Shown in pieces: positions 57,287 through 64,000 of a stretch of 64,000 nt of DNA. This DNA comes from Curtobacterium caseinilyticum (GTDB taxonomy: Bacteria; Actinomycetota; Actinomycetes; Actinomycetales; Microbacteriaceae), in assembly GCF_030363035.1 (NCBI RefSeq), contig NZ_JAUCMN010000005.1, positions 124,001 through 188,000 on the forward strand, read 5' to 3'. Under the pieces are notes generated by a model. The model searched no databases. It saw only the letters and a program-made list of their open reading frames with translations, and had not been told where the DNA came from. The position numbers and the translations under genes were made by a program. How positions within the stretch are numbered: the first letter of the stretch is position 1; each line of letters opens with the position of its first letter.

Positions 57287-57916
57287 GTGCCTCGCGATCA
57301 CCACCGTCCCGTCCACTTCACCGACCAGGAGTTCGCCGCGATCCAGGGCGGCGACGACCCGGCCCTGGTGAACCGCGTCGCGCACGAGACGGCGAACGCG
57401 CTCCTGCACCGGGTGCGGCAGGACCCGGACCCGGCGGTCGTCGAACGCCTGGTGACCTACACGGACGTGCACGGCATCGACGCGATCGCCGAGCTGTGGG
57501 CGCGCGTGGGGGCGCACACGCTCCCTGGCGCCCTCTGGCGCATCTACCTCGTGCGGGTCGTCATCCGGCAGAACCCGGAAGAGGTGTCGTACTTCTTCGA
57601 GCGCGGCACGGAACGCATCGGCACGATCGACGAGGCCGTGGCCGGTGCCGAGCAGCCGACGGGTCCGGCGGAGATCCTGGCGCTGGCGGACAACATCCTG
57701 CACGGCCTGTACACGGGTGACCTCGCGGTGGCGCTCGACCGCGGGGCGGCGTTCTGCCGACTGACCGCTGCGGGTGCCACCTCGGTGGCGGACGACGCGG
57801 ACCTGACGGCGGGGGAGCGCGCGAGCGAGCTGACGCGACGGGCACTGCGGCTCACGGAACTGGCGGCCGACCTGACCGAGGCGGCGGCGCTCTGGCGTCG
57901 CGACAGCCTGGACTAG
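57287..57916 (+). CDS. Conserved hypothetical actinobacterial protein, 209 residues
   Basis: Soluble, helical, acidic: HFTDQEFAAIQGGDDPALV near residue 10, LPGALWRIYLVRVVIRQNPEEV near residue 75 and a C-terminal helical stretch ending TEAAALWRRDSLD. Function unknown. GTG start at 57287 with TACACT at 57275-57280 (six bases away), i.e. leaderless; the longer open frame upstream is unlikely to be coding. Confidence 0.75.
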   Translation: MPRDHHRPVHFTDQEFAAIQGGDDPALVNRVAHETANALLHRVRQDPDPAVVERLVTYTDVHGIDAIAELWARVGAHTLPGALWRIYLVRVVIRQNPEEVSYFFERGTERIGTIDEAVAGAEQPTGPAEILALADNILHGLYTGDLAVALDRGAAFCRLTAAGATSVADDADLTAGERASELTRRALRLTELAADLTEAAALWRRDSLD

Positions 57917-57960
57917 GCGAGCGGCGGGGCGGACCGCCACCGCGCCTCCCGGCCGGCCCA

Positions 57961-58010
57961 GCACCCGCGCAGACGACGCCGTGCGGCACCCGCGCGGACG
58001 ACGCCGTGCG
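57961..58010. repeat. 25-bp tandem duplication
   Basis: Two copies of a 25-bp unit starting GCACCCGCGC (57961-57985, 57986-58010) differing at one base, followed by a partial third. Non-coding, in the gap before sigK. Confidence 0.8.
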
Positions 58011-58129
58011 GCAGCCGCGCAGGGACGACCGAGTGCCACCCTCGCCGGCGTTGCGGAGCAACCCGGCGACACGGAGGACCCCGCCCGGGTACGAGAAGAC
58101 CGGGCCGCAGAAGCGCCTCTCGGCGCGAG

Positions 58130-58151
58130 GCCGCTCGAAGCGGCGAATTTT
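58130..58151 (+). terminator. Hairpin with T-tract before sigK
   Basis: GCCGCT-CGA-AGCGGC (58130-58144) followed by GAATTTT, one of the few classical rho-independent layouts in this window. It may end transcription from the 57287 gene. The remainder of the 608-base gap 57917-58524 shows no recognisable gene. Confidence 0.55.
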
Positions 58152-58524
58152 GGAGCCCGGGGCTTGCTGCGGCCCGGCTCGTACGAGTCTACGAGACACG
58201 TGCTGTGCGAGCGACCGTGTTCACTCTCGGTGGACACGACCCGCGCCCGGGCGTGCCACGGACACGTCCGGAGCGTGCCCCCAGGGGAAGTCGAGACTCC
58301 TTCCCAATCCGCTCGTGCGTCGGTGCCGAACAGAGGGTGTGACGCTCCTCGCGGACGTCACAGTGAGGGCCCGCGTGACCCGGTCCGGTACCCACCGGTC
58401 AATTCCCTGCGGGTCGCGCGGCCCTCGCCCACGAACCCGCCGCGAGGATCCACACCGCCCGCCCCGACCTGCGAAGTGCACGCACATGTCGGCCCTGATG
58501 CCACCGAGAGGGGGGAAACCTGCA

Positions 58525-59121
58525 ATGCTTGCGATCGTGGAACGTGACACCGAGGCCTGGAGCTCCGAGCCGGCACCCGTGTCGCCCGACGACCTGTTGG
58601 CGCGCGTCGCCACCGGCGACCAGTCCGCCTTCGCCGAACTGTACGACGCCCTCTCCGGCCGTGTGCTCGGGCTCGTGACGCGGCTCCTGAAGGACCGCGC
58701 CCAGTCCGAGGAGGTCACGCAGGAGGTCTTCCTCGAGGTGTGGCAGCAGGCCACCCGCTTCGACCGCTCGCGCGGCACCGCCGCGAGCTGGGTGCTCACC
58801 ATGGCCCACCGCCGGGCGGTGGACCGGATCCGGGCCTCGCAGGCGTCGCACGACCGGGACACCAAGATCGGCATCCGCGACCTCGAGGCCGGTTTCGACC
58901 AGGTCTCCGAGTCGGTCGAGATCCGGATCGAACACGAACGCGTCAGCCGGGCGCTCGGCAGGCTCACCGAGTTCCAGCGCCAGGCGGTGCAGCTCGCGTA
59001 CTACGGCGGCTACTCGCACAGCGAGATGGCCGAACGGCTCGGTGTCCCGATCGGCACCGTCAAGACCCGTCTCCGTGACGGGATGATCCGACTCCGAGAC
59101 GAGATGGGGGTGACGTCATGA
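58525..59121 (+). CDS. sigK: ECF RNA polymerase sigma factor SigK
   Basis: 198 residues. Region 2 spans about 25-100 (FAELYDALSGRVLGLVTRLL, EEVTQEVFLEVWQQATRFD, HRRAVDRIR); region 4 about 135-190 (LTEFQRQAVQLAYYGGYSHSEMAERLGVPIGTVKTRLRDG). ATG 58525 has a GGGGGG ribosome site 8-10 bases upstream; the much longer open frame upstream lacks protein character. ATGA overlap with the anti-sigma gene is the standard SigK-RskA pairing. Confidence 0.92.
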   Translation: MLAIVERDTEAWSSEPAPVSPDDLLARVATGDQSAFAELYDALSGRVLGLVTRLLKDRAQSEEVTQEVFLEVWQQATRFDRSRGTAASWVLTMAHRRAVDRIRASQASHDRDTKIGIRDLEAGFDQVSESVEIRIEHERVSRALGRLTEFQRQAVQLAYYGGYSHSEMAERLGVPIGTVKTRLRDGMIRLRDEMGVTS

Positions 59122-60014
59122 CCGAACGCCACGACGACCCTGCCCTGCTCACCGGGTCGCACGCCCTGGACGCCCTGTCGGACGACGAGCGCGCGCTGCT
59201 CGAGCACGCCCTGACGACGTCGCCGGCGCTGCAGGCCGAGACGGACTCGCTCCGCGAGACCGCGCTGCAGCTGGCCTACGCCGTCGAACCGATCGAGCCG
59301 CCGGCGTCGATGAAGTCGTCGCTGCTGGCCCAGATCGCACGGACGCCGCAGGCGGCGCCGGTCGCATCGGTTCCGGCGTCCTCGGCGCCTGGGTCCGAGT
59401 CGGCGCCAGCTGCTCCCGCGCCGGTCGTCGGCCTGGAGGCTCCGCGCACCGCCGCCTCGACGCCCGCGTCCGCCTCGTCCTCCGCTCCCGCCCGGGGTCG
59501 GGCCGCCGAGACCGCTCGCCGCCGCTGGTTCCAGCGTCCGGCAGCTGCACTGTCCGCCGCAGCTGCGGTCGCGGTGGTGTTCCTCGGCGTCGGACTCGGC
59601 GTGGGCACGAACTTCGGTCAGTCCGAGGGCACCGGCCCGGGCACCACGCAGGCCTCGGGTGCGCTCGACTCGATCTACGCCGCGTCCGACTTCCAGCGCA
59701 CGACCGCGAAGGTCCAGGGCGGTGGATCGGCCACGGTGGTCTGGTCCCACGACGTCGGCAAGTCCGCGGTGATCCTCGACGGCGTGCAGCAGGCACCGGA
59801 GGGCAAGACCTACGAGCTCTGGTACATCGGCTCCGAGGGCGGCAAGATCGTCCCGGCCGGGCTGGTCGACGGTGCGCGCAACGGCGTGCACACGGCGGTC
59901 CTCGACGGGGAGTTGAGCGAGGGTGACGCCATCGGCATGACGGTCGAGCCCGAGGGCGGGTCGGAGCAGCCGACCTCGACGCCGCTCATGGCGGTCCCGA
60001 CCACCCAGGCCTAG
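59118..60014 (+). CDS. rskA: Anti-sigma-K factor RskA
   Basis: 298 residues. Cytoplasmic N-terminal helical anti-sigma domain (about 10-80: LLTGSHALDALSDDERALLEHAL) without the zinc His-Cys-Cys motif, a Pro/Ala-rich linker, one membrane helix (about 137-160) and the extracytoplasmic RskA domain with YELWYIGSEGGKIVPAGL. It should hold SigK at the membrane until cleaved by site-1/site-2 proteolysis. Confidence 0.93.
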   Translation: MTERHDDPALLTGSHALDALSDDERALLEHALTTSPALQAETDSLRETALQLAYAVEPIEPPASMKSSLLAQIARTPQAAPVASVPASSAPGSESAPAAPAPVVGLEAPRTAASTPASASSSAPARGRAAETARRRWFQRPAAALSAAAAVAVVFLGVGLGVGTNFGQSEGTGPGTTQASGALDSIYAASDFQRTTAKVQGGGSATVVWSHDVGKSAVILDGVQQAPEGKTYELWYIGSEGGKIVPAGLVDGARNGVHTAVLDGELSEGDAIGMTVEPEGGSEQPTSTPLMAVPTTQA

Positions 60015-60023
60015 TTCCCCCAC

Positions 60024-60065
60024 ACGGACGGCGGGCAGCGGAGCGATCCGTTGCCCGCCGTCCGT
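60024..60065 (+). terminator. 14-bp hairpin after rskA
   Basis: Perfect arms 60024-60037 and 60052-60065 with a small inner stem (CGGA/TCCG), 10 nt after the stop. Confidence 0.85.
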
Positions 60066-60224
60066 CGTTCCGTCGTCGCCCGCCCCGCCCTCGCCCGTCC
60101 CGCCCTCCCCGCGTTCGCTCGTCCCGCGCCCCCGCCAGCGCCTGCGCGCCCCGCGTTCGCTCGCCCCGCGCCCACTCGCCCCGCGCCCGCCCGCCCCGCG
60201 CCCGCCCGCCCGCCCGCCCCATTC

Positions 60225-60277
60225 GTGGAGCAGAAAGCGTCGGGTCGGGCTTGGCGACTCGACGTCTTCTGCTCCAC
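60225..60277. repeat. Palindromic repeat, copy 1
   Basis: 18-nt arms 60225-60242 and 60260-60277 (two mismatches) with a 17-nt loop. Arms contain GTGGAGCAGAAA and TTCTGCTCCAC. Flanks TTC and CGAAGG also match copy 2. Preceded by about 150 bases of C-rich low-complexity sequence. Confidence 0.9.
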
Positions 60278-60366
60278 CGAAGGTGCCGGTTGGAGGGTGT
60301 GTCGGCGCTCGCCGCGCGGGCGCCAGCCCGGCTTCCCGCACTCGGTCTGCCGTCCGCTCCCCGTTC

Positions 60367-60419
60367 GTGGAGCAGGAAACGTCGGGTCGGGGTAGCTGAC
60401 TCGACGTTTTCTGCTCCAC
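60367..60419. repeat. Palindromic repeat, copy 2
   Basis: Arms 60367-60384 and 60402-60419, 17 of 18 Watson-Crick and one G-T, again with a 17-nt loop of nearly the same sequence (GGTCGGG...GACT). Same orientation as copy 1, 142 bp apart. Followed by about 100 bases of G-rich low-complexity sequence. No gene lies in 60015-60601. Confidence 0.9.
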
Positions 60420-60526
60420 CGAAGGCGGGCGGTTGGGCGTGCGGACGGGCGTGCGGGCGGGCGGGCGGACGGGCGTGCGCGCGTGGGGCGTGCGAGGCGG
60501 GCGTGCGGGCGTGCCGGGCGGACGAC

Positions 60527-60568
60527 GGAGGCCCGGCGACGTCCGTGGCGGACGTGCACCGGGCCTCC
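60527..60568 (-). terminator. Two-tier hairpin after pstB
   Basis: Outer GGAGGCCCGG (60527-60536) with CCGGGCCTCC (60559-60568), inner ACGTCCG with CGGACGT around TGG; located 34 nt beyond the pstB stop. Confidence 0.8.
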
Positions 60569-60601
60569 AGGCCGTCCGTCAGGAAACGGACCGGCGGCCG
60601 A

Positions 60602-61381
60602 TCACCCGAAGCGACCCGAGACGTAGTCCTCGGTGGCCTGGACGGACGGGTTCGAGAAGATCGTGGCGGTGTCGTCGAACTCGATGAGCTTGCCCGGCGC
60701 ACCGGTGCCCGCGATGTTGAAGAACGCGGTCTTGTCGCTGACGCGCGACGCCTGCTGCATGTTGTGCGTGACGATCACGATCGTGAAGTCCTTCTTGAGC
60801 TCCTCGATCAGGTCCTCGATGGCGAGGGTCGAGATCGGGTCGAGCGCCGAGCAGGGCTCGTCCATGAGCAGCACGTCCGGCTGCACCGCGATCGCACGGG
60901 CGATGCAGAGACGCTGCTGCTGCCCGCCGGACAGGCCCATGCCGGGCTTCTCGAGGCGGTCCTTGACCTCGTTCCACAGGTTCGCACCCTGCAGCGAGCG
61001 CTCGACGATGTCGTCGGCCTCGGACTTCGAGACGCGCTTGTTGTTGAGCTTGACGCCCGCCAGGACGTTGTCGCGGATCGACATCGTCGGGAACGGGTTC
61101 GGACGCTGGAACACCATCCCGACCTGGCGGCGGACGAGCACCGGGTCGACGCCCTGGCCGTACAGGTCGTCGCCGTCGATCTTCACGGAGCCCTCGACGT
61201 AGGCGCCGGGGATGACCTCGTGCATGCGGTTGAGCGTGCGGAGGAAGGTGGACTTGCCGCAACCCGACGGGCCGATGAAGGCGGTGACGGTGCGGGGCTC
61301 GATCGTCATGTCGACGCCCTCGACGGCCTTGAACTTCGAGTAGTAGACGTTGAGGCCGTCGACCTCGATGCGCTTGGACAC
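60602..61381 (-). CDS. pstB: Phosphate ABC transporter ATP-binding protein
   Basis: 259 residues. Walker [19 protein letters not shown], signature [14 protein letters not shown], Walker [14 protein letters not shown] and switch His in VTHNMQQA. Drives high-affinity phosphate uptake with PstA and PstC. Last gene of the operon. Confidence 0.98.
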   Translation of the reverse strand: MSKRIEVDGLNVYYSKFKAVEGVDMTIEPRTVTAFIGPSGCGKSTFLRTLNRMHEVIPGAYVEGSVKIDGDDLYGQGVDPVLVRRQVGMVFQRPNPFPTMSIRDNVLAGVKLNNKRVSKSEADDIVERSLQGANLWNEVKDRLEKPGMGLSGGQQQRLCIARAIAVQPDVLLMDEPCSALDPISTLAIEDLIEELKKDFTIVIVTHNMQQASRVSDKTAFFNIAGTGAPGKLIEFDDTATIFSNPSVQATEDYVSGRFG

Positions 61382-61463
61382 GTGGTTTCCTTCGGGGTGG
61401 GTGGTCGTTGCCGTTGTGAGCGCTGGGCAGGTGCGGGACGCCGTCGCCGGCGTCGCTGCCGCG

Positions 61464-62549
61464 CTAGCGGGGGAGCTTGGGGGCGAACAGGCGGGTGATG
61501 AAGCGGGCCAGCAGGTTGAGCAGCATCACGATGAGGATGAGCACGAGGGCCGCGGTCCAGGCCCGGTCGACGAACGGCACCGGGTTGGCGCCCTGCTGCG
61601 AGTACTGCGTGTAGGCGAAGACCGGCAGGGTCATCATCGGGTTCTTGAACAGGTCGTAGTTCATGCTCGCGGTGAAGCCGGCGGTGACGAGCAGCGGGGC
61701 GGTCTCTCCGATGACACGGGCGATCGAGAGCATGACACCCGTCGTGATGCCCGCGAGGCTCGTCGGCAGCACGACCTTGAGGATCGTCAGGTACTTCGGC
61801 ACGCCCAGGGCGTAGGAGGCCTCGCGGAGCTCCATCGGGACGATCTTCAGGACCTCCTCGGTGGAGCGGACGACCACCGGGATCATGAGCACGCTCAGCG
61901 CGATCGAGCCGACCAGACCGAAGCGGGCGCCCGGGCCGAGGAAGAGCGCGAACAGCGAGTAGGCGAAGAGACCGGCGACGATGGACGGGATGCCGGTCAT
62001 GACGTCGACGAAGAACGTGATGCCCTTGGCCAGCGCGCCCTTGCCGTACTCGACCAGGTAGATCGAGGTGAGCAGGCCGATCGGCACCGAGATGAGCGCC
62101 GCGAACAGCGTGATCTCGAGCGTGCCGATCAGGGCGTGCAGGGCGCCGCCGCCCTCGGAGATGACCCCCCGCATCGAGGAGCTGAAGTACGTCGCGTCGA
62201 ACCGGGCGACGCCGTCCGCGATGACGGTCCAGAGCAGCGACACCAGCGGCAGGACGGCGATGACGAACGCGGTGACGACCAGTGAGGTGATGAGGCGGTC
62301 GACGGCCTTGCGGCCGCCCTCCACGATCCGGGACACGACGACGATGAGGACGTCGAACAGGACGGTGCCGAGGAACAGGGCCGCGACGACGTTGAAGTCC
62401 TTCACGGCGCCGCCCGCGTTCAGCAGGGCGAAGACCGCGATCAGGGCGACCCAGGAGCCGACGAGGAGGAGCCACGGCACGGACTTGTGCAGCTTGCCGT
62501 TGGCGTAGACGTTGCCGGCCATGCCGGTCTGACGGAGGGCGAGGGACAT
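61464..62549 (-). CDS. pstA: Phosphate ABC transporter permease PstA
   Basis: 361 residues with six core helices plus an N-terminal extension bearing further helices. Motifs [31 protein letters not shown] and the EAA loop [25 protein letters not shown]. 13 nt after pstC. Confidence 0.96.
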   Translation of the reverse strand: MSLALRQTGMAGNVYANGKLHKSVPWLLLVGSWVALIAVFALLNAGGAVKDFNVVAALFLGTVLFDVLIVVVSRIVEGGRKAVDRLITSLVVTAFVIAVLPLVSLLWTVIADGVARFDATYFSSSMRGVISEGGGALHALIGTLEITLFAALISVPIGLLTSIYLVEYGKGALAKGITFFVDVMTGIPSIVAGLFAYSLFALFLGPGARFGLVGSIALSVLMIPVVVRSTEEVLKIVPMELREASYALGVPKYLTILKVVLPTSLAGITTGVMLSIARVIGETAPLLVTAGFTASMNYDLFKNPMMTLPVFAYTQYSQQGANPVPFVDRAWTAALVLILIVMLLNLLARFITRLFAPKLPR

Positions 62550-62562
62550 CGGGCGTGACCTC

Positions 62563-63513
62563 TCAGGCGACCCGCTTGCGCACGATGTAGCGCGCCAGCA
62601 TGTTGATGACCAGGGTGATGACGAAGAGGATCAGACCCGACGCGACGAGCGCATTGAGGGCCGTACCCGACGCCTCGGCGAACTGCAGGGCGATGTTCGC
62701 CGCGATCGTCGAGGGGTTGAGCGACGTCAGCATCTGGAAGGTGACGTTCGTCGAGACCGACAGCACGAGGGCGATCGCCATCGTCTCACCGAGGGCACGA
62801 CCGAGGCCGAGCATGATCGCGGAGACGATGCCGGACTTCGCGAACGGCAGGACCGACAGACGGATCATCTCCCAGCGCGTCGCGCCGAGCGCGAGCGCAG
62901 CCTCCTCGTTGAGGGTCGGTGCCTGCAGGAAGATCTCGCGCATGACCGCGGTCATGATCGGGATGGCCATCACCGCGAGGACGATCGACGCCGTCAGGAT
63001 CGTGCGACCCGTGCCGGAGACCTGACCGGAGAACAGCGGGAACCAACCGAGGTACTCGTTGAGGAAGCCGTAGAAGGGCTTGAGCAGCGGCGCGAGCACC
63101 ACGATGCCCCAGAGGCCGTAGACGACCGACGGCACCGCGGCCAGCAGGTCGATGACGTAGCCGAGCAGCGGCGCGATGCGGCGGGGCGCGTAGTGCGAGA
63201 TGAAGAGGGCGATGCCGAGCGAGAGCGGCACGGCGATGACGAGCGCGATCAGCGCCGAGTAGACGGTGCCGAAGACGAGCGGACCGACGTAGTCCCAGAA
63301 GCTCGTGGCGTTGTTCGGCAGCTCGCCGACCTTCGCCGTGAAGGCGGGGATGCTCTGCCACACGAGGAACGCGGCGACGAGCACGAGCACGAAGAGGATC
63401 AGGCTGCCCGCGACCACCGAGGCGGTCGAGAACACCCGGTCGCCGATGCGGACGACGGCCTTCGGCTTGGTGGGGGAGACGGTGGCCCCTGGCTGGGCCG
63501 GTGCGGTCGTCAT
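62563..63513 (-). CDS. pstC: Phosphate ABC transporter permease PstC
   Basis: 316 residues, six helices. AAVPSVVYGLWGIVVLAP, PTLNEEAALALGATRWEMIRLSVLP (EAA loop) and GRALGETMAIAL are diagnostic of PstC. Starts 180 nt after pstS, with an intervening hairpin. Confidence 0.96.
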   Translation of the reverse strand: MTTAPAQPGATVSPTKPKAVVRIGDRVFSTASVVAGSLILFVLVLVAAFLVWQSIPAFTAKVGELPNNATSFWDYVGPLVFGTVYSALIALVIAVPLSLGIALFISHYAPRRIAPLLGYVIDLLAAVPSVVYGLWGIVVLAPLLKPFYGFLNEYLGWFPLFSGQVSGTGRTILTASIVLAVMAIPIMTAVMREIFLQAPTLNEEAALALGATRWEMIRLSVLPFAKSGIVSAIMLGLGRALGETMAIALVLSVSTNVTFQMLTSLNPSTIAANIALQFAEASGTALNALVASGLILFVITLVINMLARYIVRKRVA

Positions 63514-63639
63514 GGGACTCCTGTCGGAGGGGAGGCCGGGCTCCGTGGGAGCGGCCGGGGGAGGCGACGGGGTGGTGCGGTGCTGCTGCTGGACGGCGTC
63601 AGCGCCGTGCTGTGCGTCCGGGTGGCCGGACGGGCGAGA

Positions 63640-63680
63640 ACCCGGACGCCGGTCAGGGTGGGTGGGACCGGCGTCCGGGT
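63640..63680 (-). terminator. 15-bp hairpin between pstS and pstC
   Basis: Perfect arms 63640-63654 and 63666-63680, 11-nt loop, 12 nt after the pstS stop. Likely stabilises pstS mRNA or attenuates read-through so that more binding protein than permease is made. Confidence 0.8.
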
Positions 63681-63692
63681 GCTCAGCGGGGC

Positions 63693-64000
63693 TTACTTGA
63701 TGGAGGCGACGGCCTTCGCGGCCTTCTCCGACAGGTCGGACGAGAGGGCGGCCGACTTGGCCTCCTTCGCGGCGGACTCCTGCGCGTCCTGCGAGACGAC
63801 GTAGTCGAGGTAGCCCTTCACGAGCTCACCCTTCGCGGCGTCCTTGTACTCCTGGCAAGCGATCGCGTAGGAGACGAGGACCAGCGGCCACGCACCCTCG
63901 GCGGTGTCCTTGCGGTTGATGTCGATCGCGAGGTCGTTCTCCTCGCGGCCGGAGACCGTCTCGGAGTCCGCGACGACCTTGGCAGCGCCCTCGGCCGAGA
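63693..64000 (-). CDS. pstS: Phosphate-binding protein PstS, C-terminal part
   Basis: Only the last 102 codons lie in the window; the gene continues past base 64000. The visible end contains the PstS-typical GAWPLVLVSYAIACQEY followed by YLDYVVS and a Lys/Ala-rich tail ending VASIK. It is the extracytoplasmic phosphate receptor of the Pst system. Confidence 0.93.
   Translation of the reverse strand, partial: SAEGAAKVVADSETVSGREENDLAIDINRKDTAEGAWPLVLVSYAIACQEYKDAAKGELVKGYLDYVVSQDAQESAAKEAKSAALSSDLSEKAAKAVASIK

Noticed and set aside
57852-58199. Minus-strand frame in the gap before sigK
   Set aside because: Low-complexity Arg/Gly/Ser composition, overlaps the tandem duplication and the end of the 57287 gene; no start signal.
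58006-58524. N-terminal extension of SigK by about 170 residues
   Set aside because: The extension is Arg/Pro-rich without similarity to sigma factors, and the ATG at 58525 has the ribosome site and normal SigK length.
60011-60702. Minus-strand frames reading through the palindromic repeats
   Set aside because: They translate the repeats into similar peptides twice (for example RRFLLHE), which reflects the DNA repeat, not a protein family.

Overview
The window is very GC-rich (about 70 percent) with dense genes, many GTG starts, ATGA/GTGA stop-start overlaps and actinobacterial gene neighbourhoods (sucC-sucD-DUF6350-purN-purH, clpS-DUF2017, sigK-rskA, pstSCAB). This points to a chromosomal segment of a Microbacteriaceae actinobacterium, most likely Curtobacterium or a close relative; the genus is an inference from gene order and style, not a computed match. 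I see no prophage, insertion sequence, CRISPR array or rRNA; there is one tRNA.

Layout. 1-6.6 kb: end of the TCA genes (sucC partial, sucD), a DUF6350 membrane protein and the last steps of purine synthesis (purN, purH). 6.6-11.4 kb: a heterodimeric ABC exporter preceded by a structured leader with a 44-codon upstream ORF, then a DUF805 protein. 11.5-18.9 kb: an alkyltransferase-like repair protein, a GNAT acetyltransferase, a ROK regulator, two unknown proteins, a large lamin-tail surface protein and a PhzF protein. 19.1-25.9 kb: a mannoside uptake operon (solute-binding lipoprotein, two permeases, GH38 alpha-mannosidase). 26-29.5 kb: an AbiEi/DUF559-like protein, a phosphatase, NAD(P)H-hydrate dehydratase and a DUF1905 protein. 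29.7-33.8 kb: a complete four-gene ABC importer of the polyamine/iron type. 34-44.6 kb: NUDIX, nagB, a MalY-type C-S lyase, a secreted GH92 mannosidase, an acyltransferase-SGNH protein and a purU-DUF2568-nagA operon. 44.6-50.5 kb: an MFS exporter with its MarR regulator, DUF2017-clpS, and glyA-folD behind a ZTP riboswitch. 50.6-54.7 kb: galTK divergent from deoR-galM. 54.8-60 kb: small unknown proteins, an SGNH hydrolase, tRNA-Lys, and sigK with its anti-sigma factor. 60.6-64 kb: the phosphate transport operon pstB-A-C-S (pstS cut by the window end).

How the genes work together. Several loci suit a plant- or litter-associated bacterium feeding on complex glycans: secreted GH92 plus imported GH38 for alpha-mannosides, nagA/nagB (nagB with a perfect DasR/NagR-type operator) for N-acetylglucosamine, and the Leloir genes for galactose. 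glyA, folD, purN, purH and purU connect one-carbon metabolism and purine synthesis, and the ZTP riboswitch ties glyA-folD to the state of the 10-formyl-THF/purine pool.

Non-coding structure is the most distinctive part. Three copies of an exactly 99-nt intergenic element (18935, 25955 reversed, 28851) share a stem with compensatory changes and bracket the mannoside operon as an inverted pair. There are also two copies of an 18-bp-arm hairpin at 60.2-60.4 kb, thirteen 20-bp tandem repeats at 55.2-55.5 kb, a family of hairpins sharing a GGGAGGC(A/G)CG arm, and a recurrent leaderless promoter layout in which a TANNNT box lies 5-7 nt before the start codon of at least 17 genes.
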